Source of the DNA: Candidatus Solibacter usitatus
Lineage (GTDB): Bacteria > Acidobacteriota > Terriglobia > Bryobacterales > Bryobacteraceae
Direction: 5' to 3'
Assembly: GCA_016213245.1 (NCBI GenBank)
Contig: JACRBC010000055.1
Span: 19,265 to 83,264, forward strand
DNA: 64,000 nt
The number at the start of each line of letters is the position of its first letter. Positions within the stretch are counted from its first letter, which is position 1. Below are positions 1 to 9,355 of the stretch, piece by piece. Under the pieces are notes generated by a model that saw nothing but the letters and a program-made list of their open reading frames with translations, searched no databases and was not told the origin of the DNA. A program made the position numbers and the translations under genes.

Positions 1-957
1 GCTGGCCATGACGACCATGCCGCGCCGCGCCGTGTCGGTCAGCTTGATGACCTGCGTGAGAGCCAGCAGGGTGAGCGGGACCAGAGTGCCGAGAATGATC
101 TGGATGACGATCTGCGAGTTGTAGAGCCGCGTGTGGACCATGAAGTCGAGCGAGTGGAAGCTCTCGTCGGCCTCGTAAATGCGGTGGATCAGGTCGAGCA
201 TCTCGAGCGAGAAGTCGATGACGAAGGCGTAGAACAGATAGCGCGCGATAGTGTCCACGCAGACCTGGTCGATCTCGACATCGCGAATCCAGCAGATCAC
301 CACATAGAGCAGCAGCACGGCGGCGATGCCTGAGACCATCGCCGAGAAGAGAAACACAATGGGCATCAGCGGCGTGGACCACCACGGGTTGGCCTTGATG
401 GAGCCGAAGATGAAGCCGACGTAGCCGTGGAGGAGGAAGGCCGAGGGGATGCCGATGATGGTCAAGATCCAGCCGGCGCGCTCGTCCACGTGGCAGGCCG
501 CGGGGCTGATGTTGTCCGAGCCGAGCGTGAGGGCCTTGTAGAGCCACCGCAGCGGGCCGGTGGTGGTCTTCGATAGCACAACGATCTCGCGCCGGTAGTC
601 GAGCCAGATTTCCAAAAGCAGGACGACCATCAGGTACCAGAGGTAGACAAAGCCGAACATCGCCATGGCCGATGAGGGGTGCGGCGTGAGGTACATCTCA
701 AACGACCGCTCCGGGTGGCCGAGGTGCAATTGCAGGGGCAGCGGCGCCACCAGCAGGAAGCTCAACGCGGTGAGCAGCGCCAGGCGGTAGGTGGGTTTCA
801 CGGCGTCCACCTTGAACACACGCTCGAGCGATGCCAGGATGAATGCGCCGGCCACCAGGCCGGTGATGAACGGATAGAGCACAATGAGGATGCTCCACTG
901 GAGCTCCACCTCATTGGGGTACATGAAGCCTTCGACGCCCTGAAGTAGTGGTTCCAT
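1..957 (-). CDS. NrfD/HybB-family integral membrane subunit, C-terminus cut by window edge
   Basis: This reading frame is not in the ORF track because it has no stop inside the window; I translated it directly from the ATG at 957 through 319 open codons to base 1. It encodes a highly hydrophobic protein beginning MEPLLQGVEGFMYPNEVELQ with many membrane segments and the conserved loop HLGHPERSFEMY, which is typical of NrfD/PsrC/HybB proteins that exchange electrons with membrane quinones. A strong AGAGGAG ribosome site lies 8 bases upstream, overlapping the end of the ferredoxin gene. Its place after a tetraheme cytochrome and a four-cluster ferredoxin, beside the hyp genes, suggests it is the quinone-reactive part of a respiratory [NiFe] hydrogenase. 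The hydrogenase link is inference. Confidence 0.85.
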   Translation of the reverse strand, partial: MEPLLQGVEGFMYPNEVELQWSILIVLYPFITGLVAGAFILASLERVFKVDAVKPTYRLALLTALSFLLVAPLPLQLHLGHPERSFEMYLTPHPSSAMAMFGFVYLWYLMVVLLLEIWLDYRREIVVLSKTTTGPLRWLYKALTLGSDNISPAACHVDERAGWILTIIGIPSAFLLHGYVGFIFGSIKANPWWSTPLMPIVFLFSAMVSGIAAVLLLYVVICWIRDVEIDQVCVDTIARYLFYAFVIDFSLEMLDLIHRIYEADESFHSLDFMVHTRLYNSQIVIQIILGTLVPLTLLALTQVIKLTDTARRGMVVMAS

Positions 958-969
958 GAATGATCTCCT

Positions 970-1734
970 CTAGCGAACCGAGCCGTCGAGGCCCTTGTAG
1001 TAGACCTTGGATCCGGTAGCCATCTGCGGTTTCAGCACCTGGACGGAGTTGTCGCGCAGGAACTCGTGGACCGGATCCTGGGGGTCCTTCAGGTCGGCGA
1101 GCTGCCGCGCCCCGGTGGGGCAGGATTCGCAGCAGGCCGTGGTCAGGCCCTGCGTGATGCGGTGGTAGCAGAGGCTGCACTTTTCCACCGTCTCGGTCTC
1201 CGGATTGATGAAACGGCAGCCGTACGGGCACGCCTGCACGCAGTAGCGGCACCCCAGGCAGTATTGCGTGTCGACCAGCACCACGCCGTCGGGGCTCTCA
1301 AAGGTGGCGCCCACGGGGCAGACCTGCACGCACGGCGAGTGCGCGCAATGGTTGCAGATCTTGGGGACGAAGAAGGCTTTGGCGCCGGAGCGGTACTTCT
1401 CGGGGAAGCCCTCGCGGCCGCCTTCAGGGGAGTCCACTTCGGGCTGCTCGGCGGTCCAGTCCTTGACGTAGTAGCGTTCGATCCAGGTGCGGTAGAAGCC
1501 CTGGGGGACATCGTTTTCAGCCGCGCACCCGCGGACGCAGTTGCCGCAGCCGATGCACTTGCCGATGTCGATGGTCATCGCCCACCAGTGGTCCCGCATG
1601 CGGTACTTGGGGTCGGCCACGGCGGCGGAGGAGGTCTCGCCCCGCAGGGCTTCCAGTCCCGCCGCGGCTGCCGCGGTGAGGATGATGAACTTTCCGGACT
1701 GCTCCAATACTTCGCGACGTGTCGAATCAGACAT
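970..1734 (-). CDS. Tat-exported 4Fe-4S dicluster-type ferredoxin subunit (HybA/DmsB-like)
   Basis: A 254-residue electron-transfer subunit. The N-terminus has a twin-arginine-like motif (TRREVLEQ) followed by an alanine-rich hydrophobic stretch, so export by Tat is likely. Four cysteine groups follow: CIGCGNC near residue 60, CNHCAHSPCVQVC, CLGCRYCVQAC and CSLC...CCESC, enough for four [4Fe-4S] clusters as in HybA, DmsB and NrfC. The start is supported by GGAGG nine bases upstream. It lies 18 bases after the tetraheme cytochrome gene and 12 bases before the NrfD gene, so all three are probably one transcript. The likely role is to pass electrons between the cytochrome or hydrogenase and the membrane quinone module; partner identity is inferred from context. 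Confidence 0.9.
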   Translation of the reverse strand: MSDSTRREVLEQSGKFIILTAAAAAGLEALRGETSSAAVADPKYRMRDHWWAMTIDIGKCIGCGNCVRGCAAENDVPQGFYRTWIERYYVKDWTAEQPEVDSPEGGREGFPEKYRSGAKAFFVPKICNHCAHSPCVQVCPVGATFESPDGVVLVDTQYCLGCRYCVQACPYGCRFINPETETVEKCSLCYHRITQGLTTACCESCPTGARQLADLKDPQDPVHEFLRDNSVQVLKPQMATGSKVYYKGLDGSVR

Positions 1735-1752
1735 TGTCTTGTGCCTCCGGGT

Positions 1753-2217
1753 TCATATCTTCGGGGCGTGCGCCTGATGGCAGGCGTTGCAGGGGCTGCC
1801 GCCGGAGTGAGTCTTGGTGACCACCTGGGGGAAACCCTTGGGTTTGGCGACGTTCGCCTCATGGCAGCGGGCGCACAAAACGGCCGTGTCCGGCAGCGCC
1901 GGCTTGGCGGCTTTCGGATCGCCGGCGTTGGCGTGTTTGGCCTGCGGACCGTGGCACGCCTCGCAGGCCACGCCGGCATGCTTACCGGTCTTGCGCTTAG
2001 CCACCACCTCGTCGTGACATCCGGCGCAGACCTCCTGCCCGGCGAAGCGGATGGGGTGCTTGCGGTTGTCATCCATCGCCCCGGGGCGGAAGTGCCCGTA
2101 GTGGCCGAAGTCCTTCGGGATGATGACCTGGCGCACGGCCACGAACAGTACCGTGCCGGCGGCAAAGATGACCAGGGGGCGGATCAGATGGCCCGCGTCC
2201 CGCATAGTCTGCTTCAT
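1753..2217 (-). CDS. membrane-anchored tetraheme cytochrome c
   Basis: A 154-residue protein with one N-terminal membrane segment (about residues 12-30) and four CXXCH heme c motifs at about residues 64-68 (CAGCH), 85-89 (CEACH), 115-119 (CARCH) and 143-147 (CNACH). Nearby histidines such as KHAG, KHAN and KTHSGG could be distal ligands. The uncleaved-looking anchor and heme motifs put it on the outer face of the cytoplasmic membrane. The start has GAGGAG seven bases upstream. It is the first gene of the cytochrome-ferredoxin-NrfD set and is separated from hypB by 243 bases. Its likely job is to carry electrons to or from the ferredoxin/NrfD complex, but the exact redox partner cannot be read from this window. 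Confidence 0.88.
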   Translation of the reverse strand: MKQTMRDAGHLIRPLVIFAAGTVLFVAVRQVIIPKDFGHYGHFRPGAMDDNRKHPIRFAGQEVCAGCHDEVVAKRKTGKHAGVACEACHGPQAKHANAGDPKAAKPALPDTAVLCARCHEANVAKPKGFPQVVTKTHSGGSPCNACHQAHAPKI

Positions 2218-2244
2218 GGACGACTCCTCATGGCCGTCAGAGTT

Positions 2245-2260
2245 AGCACTTGACCTGCCA
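2245..2260 (-). promoter_or_regulatory. possible sigma-54 promoter upstream of the cytochrome c gene
   Basis: On the minus strand the sequence reads TGGCAGGTCAAGTGCT. The GG and GC dinucleotides are 12 bases apart, matching the -24/-12 spacing of sigma-54 promoters (TGGCAC-N5-TTGCA). Transcription would begin near 2233, leaving a short leader with the GAGGAG ribosome site. Hydrogenase operons in other bacteria often use sigma-54. The -12 element is imperfect and no activator site is identified. Confidence 0.35.
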
Positions 2261-2460
2261 GATGGCCCGAGTGTACGAAAAATTCCAGATAAGGAGAGAA
2301 AAAGAGGCGAAAGACGTTTGTTTCCGCAACATCCGGCCCCCTGGGCGGGTCATGGTGGGGGTCAGCGGCTCAGCACGCGTGTGCGGGATTTGACCCACCC
2401 CGGGCCGGAAGCTTGACCCAGAGGTGCGTGAATCAGCGCAAGAGCGCGGTTTGAAGGAGT

Positions 2461-3114
2461 TTACGCGAGCCGCGCCCGCACCCAGGCGACCCAGGCGTCC
2501 AGCCCCTCGCCGCTGCGGCAGGAGACGGGGAAGGTGACCAGGCCGGGATTGAGGGTCTGTACGCCGCGCGTGAAATAGTCGAGCCGGAAGTCGGTGTACG
2601 GGATGAGGTCGATCTTGTTGACGAGCAGGACGCCGACGCCGGAGTACATCTTGGGGTACTTGTAGGGCTTGTCGTCGCCTTCCGGAACGGAGGCGACCAG
2701 GACGTTGAGGTGCGCGCCCAGCGACCAGGACGACGGGCAGACCAGGTTGCCGACGTTTTCGATGAGGAGCAGCCGGACGCCGTCGAGGTCGATCAGGCCG
2801 AGGGCGTCGCGCACCATGGCCGCCTCCAGGTGGCACTTGCCGCCGGTATTGACGTGCACCGAGCGCGCGCCGGCGCGCTGGGAGCGCTCGGCGTCAAACG
2901 CCGCTTCCGACGTGTCGCCGTTGATCATGGCGACGCCGCAGTCCGGCTTCAAAGCGGCGACCGTGCGCTCCACCAGCGACGTCTTGCCCGCGCCGGGCGA
3001 GGCCATCAGGTTGAGCGCCAGGATGCGGCGCGAATCCAGAAGCGCGCGGGTTTGGGCGGCGATGGAGTCGTTGGCCGAGAGGACCTTCTCGACGACGGGG
3101 ATGCGGGTGGTCAT
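2461..3114 (-). CDS. hypB: hydrogenase maturation GTPase HypB
   Basis: A 217-residue SIMIBI-class GTPase that helps insert nickel into [NiFe] hydrogenase together with HypA. Visible motifs are the P-loop (MASPGAGKTSLVER, about residues 38-51), MINGDTSEAA, the metal-site region NTGGKCHLEA, ENVGNLVCPSSW and the guanine-specificity motif NKIDLIPY. There is no histidine-rich N-terminal tail, so it probably lacks nickel storage ability. The start ATG overlaps the end of hypA by four bases, which suggests translational coupling. It is the last gene of the hyp run and is followed by a 243-base gap before the cytochrome gene. Confidence 0.97.
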   Translation of the reverse strand: MTTRIPVVEKVLSANDSIAAQTRALLDSRRILALNLMASPGAGKTSLVERTVAALKPDCGVAMINGDTSEAAFDAERSQRAGARSVHVNTGGKCHLEAAMVRDALGLIDLDGVRLLLIENVGNLVCPSSWSLGAHLNVLVASVPEGDDKPYKYPKMYSGVGVLLVNKIDLIPYTDFRLDYFTRGVQTLNPGLVTFPVSCRSGEGLDAWVAWVRARLA

Positions 3115-3452
3115 TCTGGAGTGGAGACCTCGATGGATTCAACGTAGCACTCGCGGCCGCCGTGCGGCATGGCGTGGGCGGAGCCGCAGAGGGGGCAGAG
3201 GAAGTCCTGCTGGCGGACGGAGAAGGGCTTCTGGCAGTCGAGGCAGAAGAGCGTGCCGGGCTCCCGCTTAAAGTGCAGCGTGGCGGATTCGGCCACGGTG
3301 CCGCGCGAGAGCTCATCCCAGAAGAGCTGGATGGAGTCGTCCACGTAGGCGGAGAGTTCGCCGATCACCAGGTGGACATCGGTGACGCGCGCGCCGGCGG
3401 CGTGATTCAGCACGATACCGAGGATGGACTCGGTGATGGAGAGCTCGTGCAT
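3111..3452 (-). CDS. hypA: hydrogenase nickel incorporation protein HypA
   Basis: A 113-residue nickel metallochaperone. It begins MHELSIT, giving the conserved Met-His-Glu nickel site, and has the structural zinc site from CLDC (about residue 72) and CPLC (about residue 88). Length and motif order match the HypA/HybF family. It sits between hypE (6-base gap) and hypB (4-base overlap). It is expected to hand nickel to the hydrogenase large subunit with HypB. Confidence 0.97.
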   Translation of the reverse strand: MHELSITESILGIVLNHAAGARVTDVHLVIGELSAYVDDSIQLFWDELSRGTVAESATLHFKREPGTLFCLDCQKPFSVRQQDFLCPLCGSAHAMPHGGRECYVESIEVSTPE

Positions 3453-3458
3453 GGGAGG

Positions 3459-4478
3459 TCAGCAGATTCTCGGCAGTTGTTCACCGCTGAGCAGGTCGAT
3501 GATGCGCGAGCCGCCGATGGGAGACTCCATCGTGACCAGCGGCTCGCCGAGGCGCTCGACGTGGCCGATGATGGACGCCGCCGGCAGAATGCTGATGGCC
3601 TGGTCGGCCTGGTCGGCCGGCAGGAAGGCCACGAAACGGCCCTCGTTGGCGACGTAGAGCGGATCGAGGCCGAGAATCTCGCAGGCGGCGCGCACGTCCT
3701 GGCGCGTCTGGATGGCGGACTCGGTGAGGCCCAAGCGGGCGCGGGCGCTGAGCGAGATCTCGACCAGGGCGGAGGCCAGCCCGCCGCGCGTGAGATCGCG
3801 CAGGCAGCGCAGTTGAATGCCGCCGCCGAGCAGCGCCTGGACCTCGCCGGCCACCGGCGCCGAGTCCGAGGTGATGTCGCTTTCAAACTGCAGCCCTTCG
3901 CGCGAGCTCATGATGGCCATGCCGTGGCGGCCGATGTCGCCGGAGAGCAGAATGGCGTCGCCGGCCCGGATGGAGGCTGGCTCCAGCACCAGCGCGTGTT
4001 CGAAAAAGCCGATACCGGAGGTGTTGATGTAGAGGCCGTCGGCCTTGCCGCGCTCCACCACCTTGGTGTCGCCGGTGACGATGCGCACGCCGCAGGCGCG
4101 GGCCGCCGCCGCCATGGATTCGACCACGCGCCACAACGTCTCCATCGGCAGGCCCTCTTCCAGAATGAAGGCGGCGGAAAGAGAGTGCGGCGTCGCTCCG
4201 CTCATGGCCAGGTCGTTGACCGTGCCGTGCACGGCCATGGAGCCGATGTCGCCGCCTGGGAAGAAGAGCGGCGTGACGACGAAGCTGTCGGTGGTGAAGG
4301 CCAGGCGCGAGCCGGAGACGGCCAGCACGGCGGAGTCGGTGTCGCTCTGCGGATCGAAGGCGGCAGCGAACAGTTGCTGGATGAGGTTGCGCATCAGCCG
4401 GCCGCCGCCGCCGTGCGCCATCAGCACATGCGGATAGGTGGTGAGGGGAATGGGGCAGGAGAGCGTGAAATCAGGCAT
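3459..4478 (-). CDS. hypE: carbamoyl dehydratase HypE
   Basis: A 339-residue enzyme that dehydrates a C-terminal thiocarboxamide to thiocyanate, providing the cyanide ligands of the hydrogenase iron. The protein ends in PRIC, the signature C-terminal tail whose cysteine is modified by HypF. The N-terminal region has [15 protein letters not shown] and the ATP-binding region has [23 protein letters not shown], both typical. The ORF track begins 105 bases earlier, inside hypD in another frame; I chose the internal ATG at 4478 (MPDFTLSC), which overlaps the hypD stop by eight bases, matching the tight packing of the rest of the operon. Confidence 0.96.
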   Translation of the reverse strand: MPDFTLSCPIPLTTYPHVLMAHGGGGRLMRNLIQQLFAAAFDPQSDTDSAVLAVSGSRLAFTTDSFVVTPLFFPGGDIGSMAVHGTVNDLAMSGATPHSLSAAFILEEGLPMETLWRVVESMAAAARACGVRIVTGDTKVVERGKADGLYINTSGIGFFEHALVLEPASIRAGDAILLSGDIGRHGMAIMSSREGLQFESDITSDSAPVAGEVQALLGGGIQLRCLRDLTRGGLASALVEISLSARARLGLTESAIQTRQDVRAACEILGLDPLYVANEGRFVAFLPADQADQAISILPAASIIGHVERLGEPLVTMESPIGGSRIIDLLSGEQLPRIC

Positions 4479-5559
4479 GAGGCTTGTACCTGTAATAGGC
4501 CGAGCAGGCGCCTTCGGTTGAGACCATGGTGGCGCCGAGCGGCGACTCGGGCGTGCAGCGCGTGCCGAAGGCCGGGCACTCATTGGGCTTCTTCACGCCG
4601 CGCAGGATCTGGCCGCTGATGCACTCGGCGGGCTCGTCCACCTCGCCGGTGAGCAGCGTGAAACGGTTCTCGGCGTCGTACTCGGACCACGACTCCCGCA
4701 GCCGCAGGCCGCTTTGGGGGATTTCGCCGATGCCGCGCCACTTGCGCGGCGAGATCTCGAAGACCTCGCGGACCGAGGCGCGCGCGGGTTCGTTGCCCTG
4801 GCGGCGCACGGCGCGCGCGTACTGGTTTTCCACCTCCGCGCGGCCCTCCTCCAGTTGCCGGACGCAGAGATAGATGCCTTGCAGAATGTCGAGCGGCTCG
4901 AAGCCGGTGACCACGATGGGCACGCCGTAGCGGGCCGCGAGCGGCTCGTACTCCTCGTAGCCCTCCACCGTGCAGACGTGCCCGGCGGCCAGGAAACCCT
5001 GCACGCGGCATTCGGGCGACGCGAGTATCGCCTCGATGGCCGGCGGCACCAGCACGTGCGAGACCAGGATGGAGAAGTTGGCGACGCCGCTGCCGCGCGC
5101 ATGGCGCACGGCCATGGCGTTGGCCGGCGCGGTGGTCTCAAAGCCGACGGCGAAGAAGACCACCTGCCGCTGCGGGTTGCGCCGCGCCAGCTCCACCGCC
5201 TCCAGCGGCGAGTAGACGATGCGCACATCGCCGCCCTGGGCCTTCACCGAGAGCAGATCGGTGCTGGAGCCGGGAACGCGCAGCATGTCGCCGAACGAGG
5301 TGAAGATCACCTCCGGCCGGCGGGCGAGCTCAATGGCTTTGTCGATCTGCTCCAGCGGCGTGACGCAGACCGGGCAGCCGGGGCCGTGCAGCAGCGTGAT
5401 GGCGGGCGGCAGGAGCTGATCGATGCCGAAGCGCAGAATGGAATGCGTCTGGCCGCCGCAGACCTCCATGATGCGCCACTCGCGAGTGGTGACGGCGTGG
5501 AGCGCGGCGGAGAGCTCGCGGGCGGCGGCCGGATCGCGGAACTCGTCCAGGTACTTCAT
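4471..5559 (-). CDS. hypD: hydrogenase formation protein HypD
   Basis: A 362-residue iron-sulfur scaffold that, with HypC, assembles the Fe(CN)2CO unit. Diagnostic motifs are [15 protein letters not shown] near residue 40, [13 protein letters not shown] near residue 65, [11 protein letters not shown] and the C-terminal cysteine-rich part including CISGQILRG and ECPAFGTRC. The 451-residue track ORF has an arginine-rich false N-terminus that is the hypC region in another frame; the true start is the ATG at 5559 (MKYLDEF), which overlaps the hypC stop by four bases. The corrected length fits the family. Confidence 0.97.
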   Translation of the reverse strand: MKYLDEFRDPAAARELSAALHAVTTREWRIMEVCGGQTHSILRFGIDQLLPPAITLLHGPGCPVCVTPLEQIDKAIELARRPEVIFTSFGDMLRVPGSSTDLLSVKAQGGDVRIVYSPLEAVELARRNPQRQVVFFAVGFETTAPANAMAVRHARGSGVANFSILVSHVLVPPAIEAILASPECRVQGFLAAGHVCTVEGYEEYEPLAARYGVPIVVTGFEPLDILQGIYLCVRQLEEGRAEVENQYARAVRRQGNEPARASVREVFEISPRKWRGIGEIPQSGLRLRESWSEYDAENRFTLLTGEVDEPAECISGQILRGVKKPNECPAFGTRCTPESPLGATMVSTEGACSAYYRYKPHA

Positions 5560-5828
5560 GCCGCCTCGCCGCCGGGTGCGTCGTCGATTGTTTCTGCGCC
5601 GGCCGGCTCCAACTGGCGGAGCAGTTCCAGCGTCTTCTGTGCCTCTTCTTCGTCCACCGTGTTGAGGGCGAAGCCGACGTGGACCAGAACGTAGTCGCCG
5701 GGCACGGCTTCGGGCGTGTAGGCGAGCGAGACCTCCTTGATCACGCCGCCGAACGACACGCGCGCCATGCGCGTGATTGGGTCGTCGCCGGTGATGTCGA
5801 CGATCTGGCCGGGAACGGCTAAGCACAT
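5556..5828 (-). CDS. hypC: hydrogenase assembly chaperone HypC
   Basis: A 90-residue chaperone starting [10 protein letters not shown]. The invariant cysteine at position 2 binds the iron unit and the large-subunit precursor. The conserved [12 protein letters not shown] region is present near residues 44-55. The track gives a 312-residue ORF, but everything before this ATG is hypF sequence in another frame. It overlaps the end of hypF by ten bases and the start of hypD by four. The C-terminus is slightly longer than in many HypC proteins and is acidic. Confidence 0.96.
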   Translation of the reverse strand: MCLAVPGQIVDITGDDPITRMARVSFGGVIKEVSLAYTPEAVPGDYVLVHVGFALNTVDEEEAQKTLELLRQLEPAGAETIDDAPGGEAA

Positions 5829-8023
5829 GGCGGACCTCCTGATCGAAGCGCCGCGGCCAGGATCTGGCCGGCGGCCACGGCGCCGTCGTTGGGCGGCAGC
5901 GCCTGGTGAGTATAGACCTTGAAACCAGCGCCGCCGAGCGCGGCGGAACACTGTTCGGTGAGCAGCGCGTTCTGAAAACAGCCGCCGGTCAGCAGCACCT
6001 TTTGAATGGCTGCCTTCCTGGCGACTCCCACAATCATACCGACAAGAGCATGATGGAACACCGCCGCCCGGTCCTCGATGGAGCCCTTGGCGGAGGCGAG
6101 GTGCTCGATCAGAGGCTGCCAGTCCGTGCCGCACTCCACCGTCTCCGAGGTGTTGGAGCGGCGAGCGGCAAACTCCAGCCGCATCGCCGCCTCGCCCTCG
6201 AAGGAAGAGACGGGACACAGGCCGAGCAGCGCGGCGGCGGCGTCGAACAGCCGTCCCGCGCTGGTTGTCGCCGGGCAGTTCAAACGGCGGGCCAGCATCG
6301 ACTCCAGCACCTGCCACTCGGCCGCCTGAAACAAATGCCGGGCCAGCTCTTCCCGGCCGATTTCGTGCAGCAGGCCGAGCAGCGCGCGCCGCGGCTCGCG
6401 AACCGCCTGCTCGCCGCCGGGCAGAGAAAACGGCCGCAGATGCGCGATCCGCCGGCAGCGGGCGCCGTCGAACAGCAGAAACTCGCCGCCCCACACGGTC
6501 GCGTCCGTACCGTAGCCCGAGCCGTCCCAGGAGACGCCGAGCAGCGGCGCTTCGATGTGATGCTCCAGCACTCCCGCCAGAACGTGCGCCTCGTGATGCT
6601 GCACGCGCGTGACGGGCAGGCCCAGCGACTCGGCCGAGCGCGTGGAGCCGTAGTCGGGGTGGAGATCGCAGGCCACCCCCGTTGGGCGCAATTGATAGGT
6701 CTCCCTCATGTCGGAGAGTGCCCGCCGGTGGCTCTCCACCGCGGGCAGCGTGGAGAGGTCCCCCAGGTGCTGGCTGACGAAGACCAGGCGGCCGCGCGAG
6801 AAGGCGACGGTGTTTTTCATGTGTGCGCCGGTGGCCAGCAGCTCGGGCAGGTCGACCGGGGAAGGGAGGGGCAGCGGCGCGTAGCCGCGCGCGCGGCGCA
6901 GCAGCACGGGCTGGCCGCCGATGAAGCGCACGATGGAGTCGTCCACCGGGCGCAGGATCGGGCGGTCGTGCATCAGGAACAGGTCGGCTACGGCGCCGAG
7001 CCGGTGCAGCGCTTCGCCGTTGTCGATGCAGATGGGCTCGTCGCTGAGATTGCCGCTGGTGGCGACGATGGCGAAGCCGAGCTCGTCCAGCAGCAGCGTG
7101 TGCAGCGGCGAATAGGGCAGCATCAGCCCGAGAAAGGGATTGCCGGGGGCGATCTCATCCGGCAGTTCGTTGTCGTGCTCCACCAGCACGATGGGCGCCT
7201 GCGGCGAGCGCAGCAGTTGGAGCGCCTCCTCGCTCGCCGGCCACGACGGCGCCATCACCGCGAACGGTTTCGTGGGGCGCCGCTTGCGCCGGCGCAGCTC
7301 GGTGATGACGGCCGCGTTGCGCGCATCGCAGATCAGGTGGAATCCACCGATGCCCTTCAAAGCCACGATGCGGCCGTCGCGCACCGCCTGCGACGTTTGG
7401 AGCAGCGCTTCGTGCCCGGCGGCCAGAGTCTGCCCCGCCGGCGCGCACAGTGTGAGCCGCGGGCCGCAATCGGCGCAACAGTTGGTCTGCGCGTGGAAGC
7501 GCCGGTCGGCGGGATCTGTGTACTCGGCCAGGCACGCCGGACACATGGGGAAACGGTCCATGGAGGTCTGCGGGCGGTCGTAAGGCAAGCCGCGGACGAT
7601 GGAGTAACGCGGGCCGCAGTGCGTGCAGGTGGTGAACGGGTAACGGTAGCGGCGGTTGCGCGGGTCGCCGATGTCTTTGAGGCACGCGGTGCAGATGGCG
7701 AGGTCCGGCAGCAGGTAGGCGGCGGGCTCGCCGGAGGAGTCGCTGTGGCGGACGGCGAACTCGCCGCCGCCCTGCTCCGCGATCGCCTCGGATGAAAAGC
7801 CGCTGACCACGGCGTTGGCTGGCGGTCCGGCCCGCAGTTCCTCTTGGAACGCTTCGACGGACGCTGTCGGCCCTTCGACTTCGATGCAGACGCCCTGGAT
7901 GGAGTTCAACACATAGCCGGCCAGCCCGCGCGCCCGCGCCAGTCGGTAGACGTGAGGCCGGAAGCCCACCCCTTGCACAGCCCCGGTGATGCGGATGCGA
8001 AGGCGCATCGGAGAAGCATCCAT
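5819..8023 (-). CDS. hypF: carbamoyltransferase HypF
   Basis: A 734-residue protein, the first gene of the hyp operon. Domains in order: acylphosphatase-like ([12 protein letters not shown], about residues 17-28), two zinc-finger-like segments (CTACL..CTHCG and CPACL..CCADCG, about residues 108-185), a YrdC-like nucleotide-binding domain (about 195-380) and a Kae1-like C-terminal domain ([32 protein letters not shown]). It makes carbamoyl-adenylate and transfers the carbamoyl group to the HypE cysteine. The start could be 8023 or the Met six codons in (MRLRIRITG, 8008). It is divergent from the thiolase gene across 76 bases. Confidence 0.97.
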   Translation of the reverse strand: MDASPMRLRIRITGAVQGVGFRPHVYRLARARGLAGYVLNSIQGVCIEVEGPTASVEAFQEELRAGPPANAVVSGFSSEAIAEQGGGEFAVRHSDSSGEPAAYLLPDLAICTACLKDIGDPRNRRYRYPFTTCTHCGPRYSIVRGLPYDRPQTSMDRFPMCPACLAEYTDPADRRFHAQTNCCADCGPRLTLCAPAGQTLAAGHEALLQTSQAVRDGRIVALKGIGGFHLICDARNAAVITELRRRKRRPTKPFAVMAPSWPASEEALQLLRSPQAPIVLVEHDNELPDEIAPGNPFLGLMLPYSPLHTLLLDELGFAIVATSGNLSDEPICIDNGEALHRLGAVADLFLMHDRPILRPVDDSIVRFIGGQPVLLRRARGYAPLPLPSPVDLPELLATGAHMKNTVAFSRGRLVFVSQHLGDLSTLPAVESHRRALSDMRETYQLRPTGVACDLHPDYGSTRSAESLGLPVTRVQHHEAHVLAGVLEHHIEAPLLGVSWDGSGYGTDATVWGGEFLLFDGARCRRIAHLRPFSLPGGEQAVREPRRALLGLLHEIGREELARHLFQAAEWQVLESMLARRLNCPATTSAGRLFDAAAALLGLCPVSSFEGEAAMRLEFAARRSNTSETVECGTDWQPLIEHLASAKGSIEDRAAVFHHALVGMIVGVARKAAIQKVLLTGGCFQNALLTEQCSAALGGAGFKVYTHQALPPNDGAVAAGQILAAALRSGGPPCA

Positions 8024-8099
8024 GATACGAGGATGATACGACGCCGCGCTCCGCCGCTTGGGCTAGTCTGGTGTTGAAAGGACCTCCCTGTCGAGAGCC

Positions 8100-9302
8100 A
8101 TGAAGAAGATCTACATCGCCTCCTACCACCAGTCGAAGTTCGGCAAGTTGATGGACATGACCGTGCCGGACATCGTTCGCGCCGCCGTCGACGGCGCCTG
8201 CTCGCAGATCGGCGCGCCTGCGTCGGCGCTGGACACGGGCTCGCTCGGCGCGGCCTGCAACTTCTCGCTCAATGAACAGGGGCTGCTCGCCGGGCTGCTG
8301 GCCGGCGTGCCAGGCATGGAGAGCAAGCCCATCGAGACCGTGGAGAACGCCTGTGCCTCCGGCGGTCAGGCCGTGCTCAGCGTCATCCAGAAACTGCTGC
8401 TCGGCCTCGGCGAGACCGGCATCGCCGCCGGCTATGAGAAGATGCGCGACGCCGAGGGCAAGATGGACGGCAAGCTCATCGGCAAGGTGCTCGGCTACTT
8501 CTCCCATCCGGACGACCGCCAGGGCAAGCTCTTCGTCTTCCCGCACATCTTCGCCGAGGTGATGCGCGACTACATGGCCGTCCACGGCGTGCCCGAGGAG
8601 CACCTGGCGCAGATCGCCGTCGAGGAGTACGCCAACGCCAAACACAATCCCTGGGCGCAGATGAGCAAGGTGCAGATCACCCTCGAACAGGCGATGAAGA
8701 TCGAGGGGCTCAACCGCTACGTCGTCGAGGGACTGCCGCTGAAGACCTACGACTGCTCGCAGATCACCGACGGCTACGCCGCGCTGATCCTGGCCACCGA
8801 GGAGGGTCTCAACCGCCTGGGCGTGAAGAAGCAGGACGCCGTCGAGATCGCCGGTTGGGCGCAGGCCACCGATCCGCTCGCGCGCGCCGGGCGCGACGTG
8901 CTGCGCCCGGCCGGCGCCGGCAGGGCGATGTGCAAGGCCTACGGCATGGCCGGCCTCACTCCGGCCGACGTCAACGCGGCCGAGGTCCACGACTGCTTCA
9001 GCGTCATGGGCGCCATTGGCACGGAGGTGATCGGCAAAGCCGCGCCGGGCCTCGGCGCGCGCTACTGGGTCGAGGGCAAGGCGCGGCCGGACGGCGAGTG
9101 CGGCATCAACACCTCCGGCGGGCTCATCGCCAAGGGCCACCCCATCGGCGCCACCGGCGTGGCCATGATCGGCTGGGCGGCGCTGCAACTGCTGGGCAAG
9201 GCGCCGGCGGAGCTGCAAGTGAAGGACGCGCGCGCCGCCGCCACGTTCAACATCGGCGGGCCCATCTGCGCCTCGGTGTGCACCGTGCTGAAGCCCGGCT
9301 GA
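8100..9302 (+). CDS. thiolase-family acetyl-CoA acyltransferase
   Basis: A 400-residue thiolase, a usual length for the family. The nucleophilic cysteine is in ENACASGGQA (about residue 84) and the C-terminal catalytic elements appear as EVHDCFS, GGLIAKGHPIGATG and GGPICASV. The overall pattern is closest to the SCP-x/archaeal type of thiolase rather than to FadA or AtoB, so the substrate is uncertain; it could work in fatty acid breakdown or in acyl-CoA condensation. It stands alone, divergent from hypF, with no HMG-CoA synthase or OB-fold DUF35 partner visible next to it. Confidence 0.88.
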   Translation: MKKIYIASYHQSKFGKLMDMTVPDIVRAAVDGACSQIGAPASALDTGSLGAACNFSLNEQGLLAGLLAGVPGMESKPIETVENACASGGQAVLSVIQKLLLGLGETGIAAGYEKMRDAEGKMDGKLIGKVLGYFSHPDDRQGKLFVFPHIFAEVMRDYMAVHGVPEEHLAQIAVEEYANAKHNPWAQMSKVQITLEQAMKIEGLNRYVVEGLPLKTYDCSQITDGYAALILATEEGLNRLGVKKQDAVEIAGWAQATDPLARAGRDVLRPAGAGRAMCKAYGMAGLTPADVNAAEVHDCFSVMGAIGTEVIGKAAPGLGARYWVEGKARPDGECGINTSGGLIAKGHPIGATGVAMIGWAALQLLGKAPAELQVKDARAAATFNIGGPICASVCTVLKPG

Positions 9303-9355
9303 CCGGCTTGCATCCTTACGCATACGAATGGAATGTTCGTGCTACGATGGCATCC

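Noticed and set aside
3162-4619. 485-codon plus-strand ORF opposite hypA, hypE and hypD
   Set aside because: Antisense to three clear hyp genes, no motif.
8024-8099. Repeated GTATCAT on the minus strand before hypF as a -10 element
   Set aside because: Two copies are seen but no -35 element stands at suitable spacing, so I do not call a promoter.
7155-9323. 722-codon minus-strand ORF across hypF and the thiolase
   Set aside because: Runs antisense to the thiolase and out of frame with hypF; both overlapped genes are certain.
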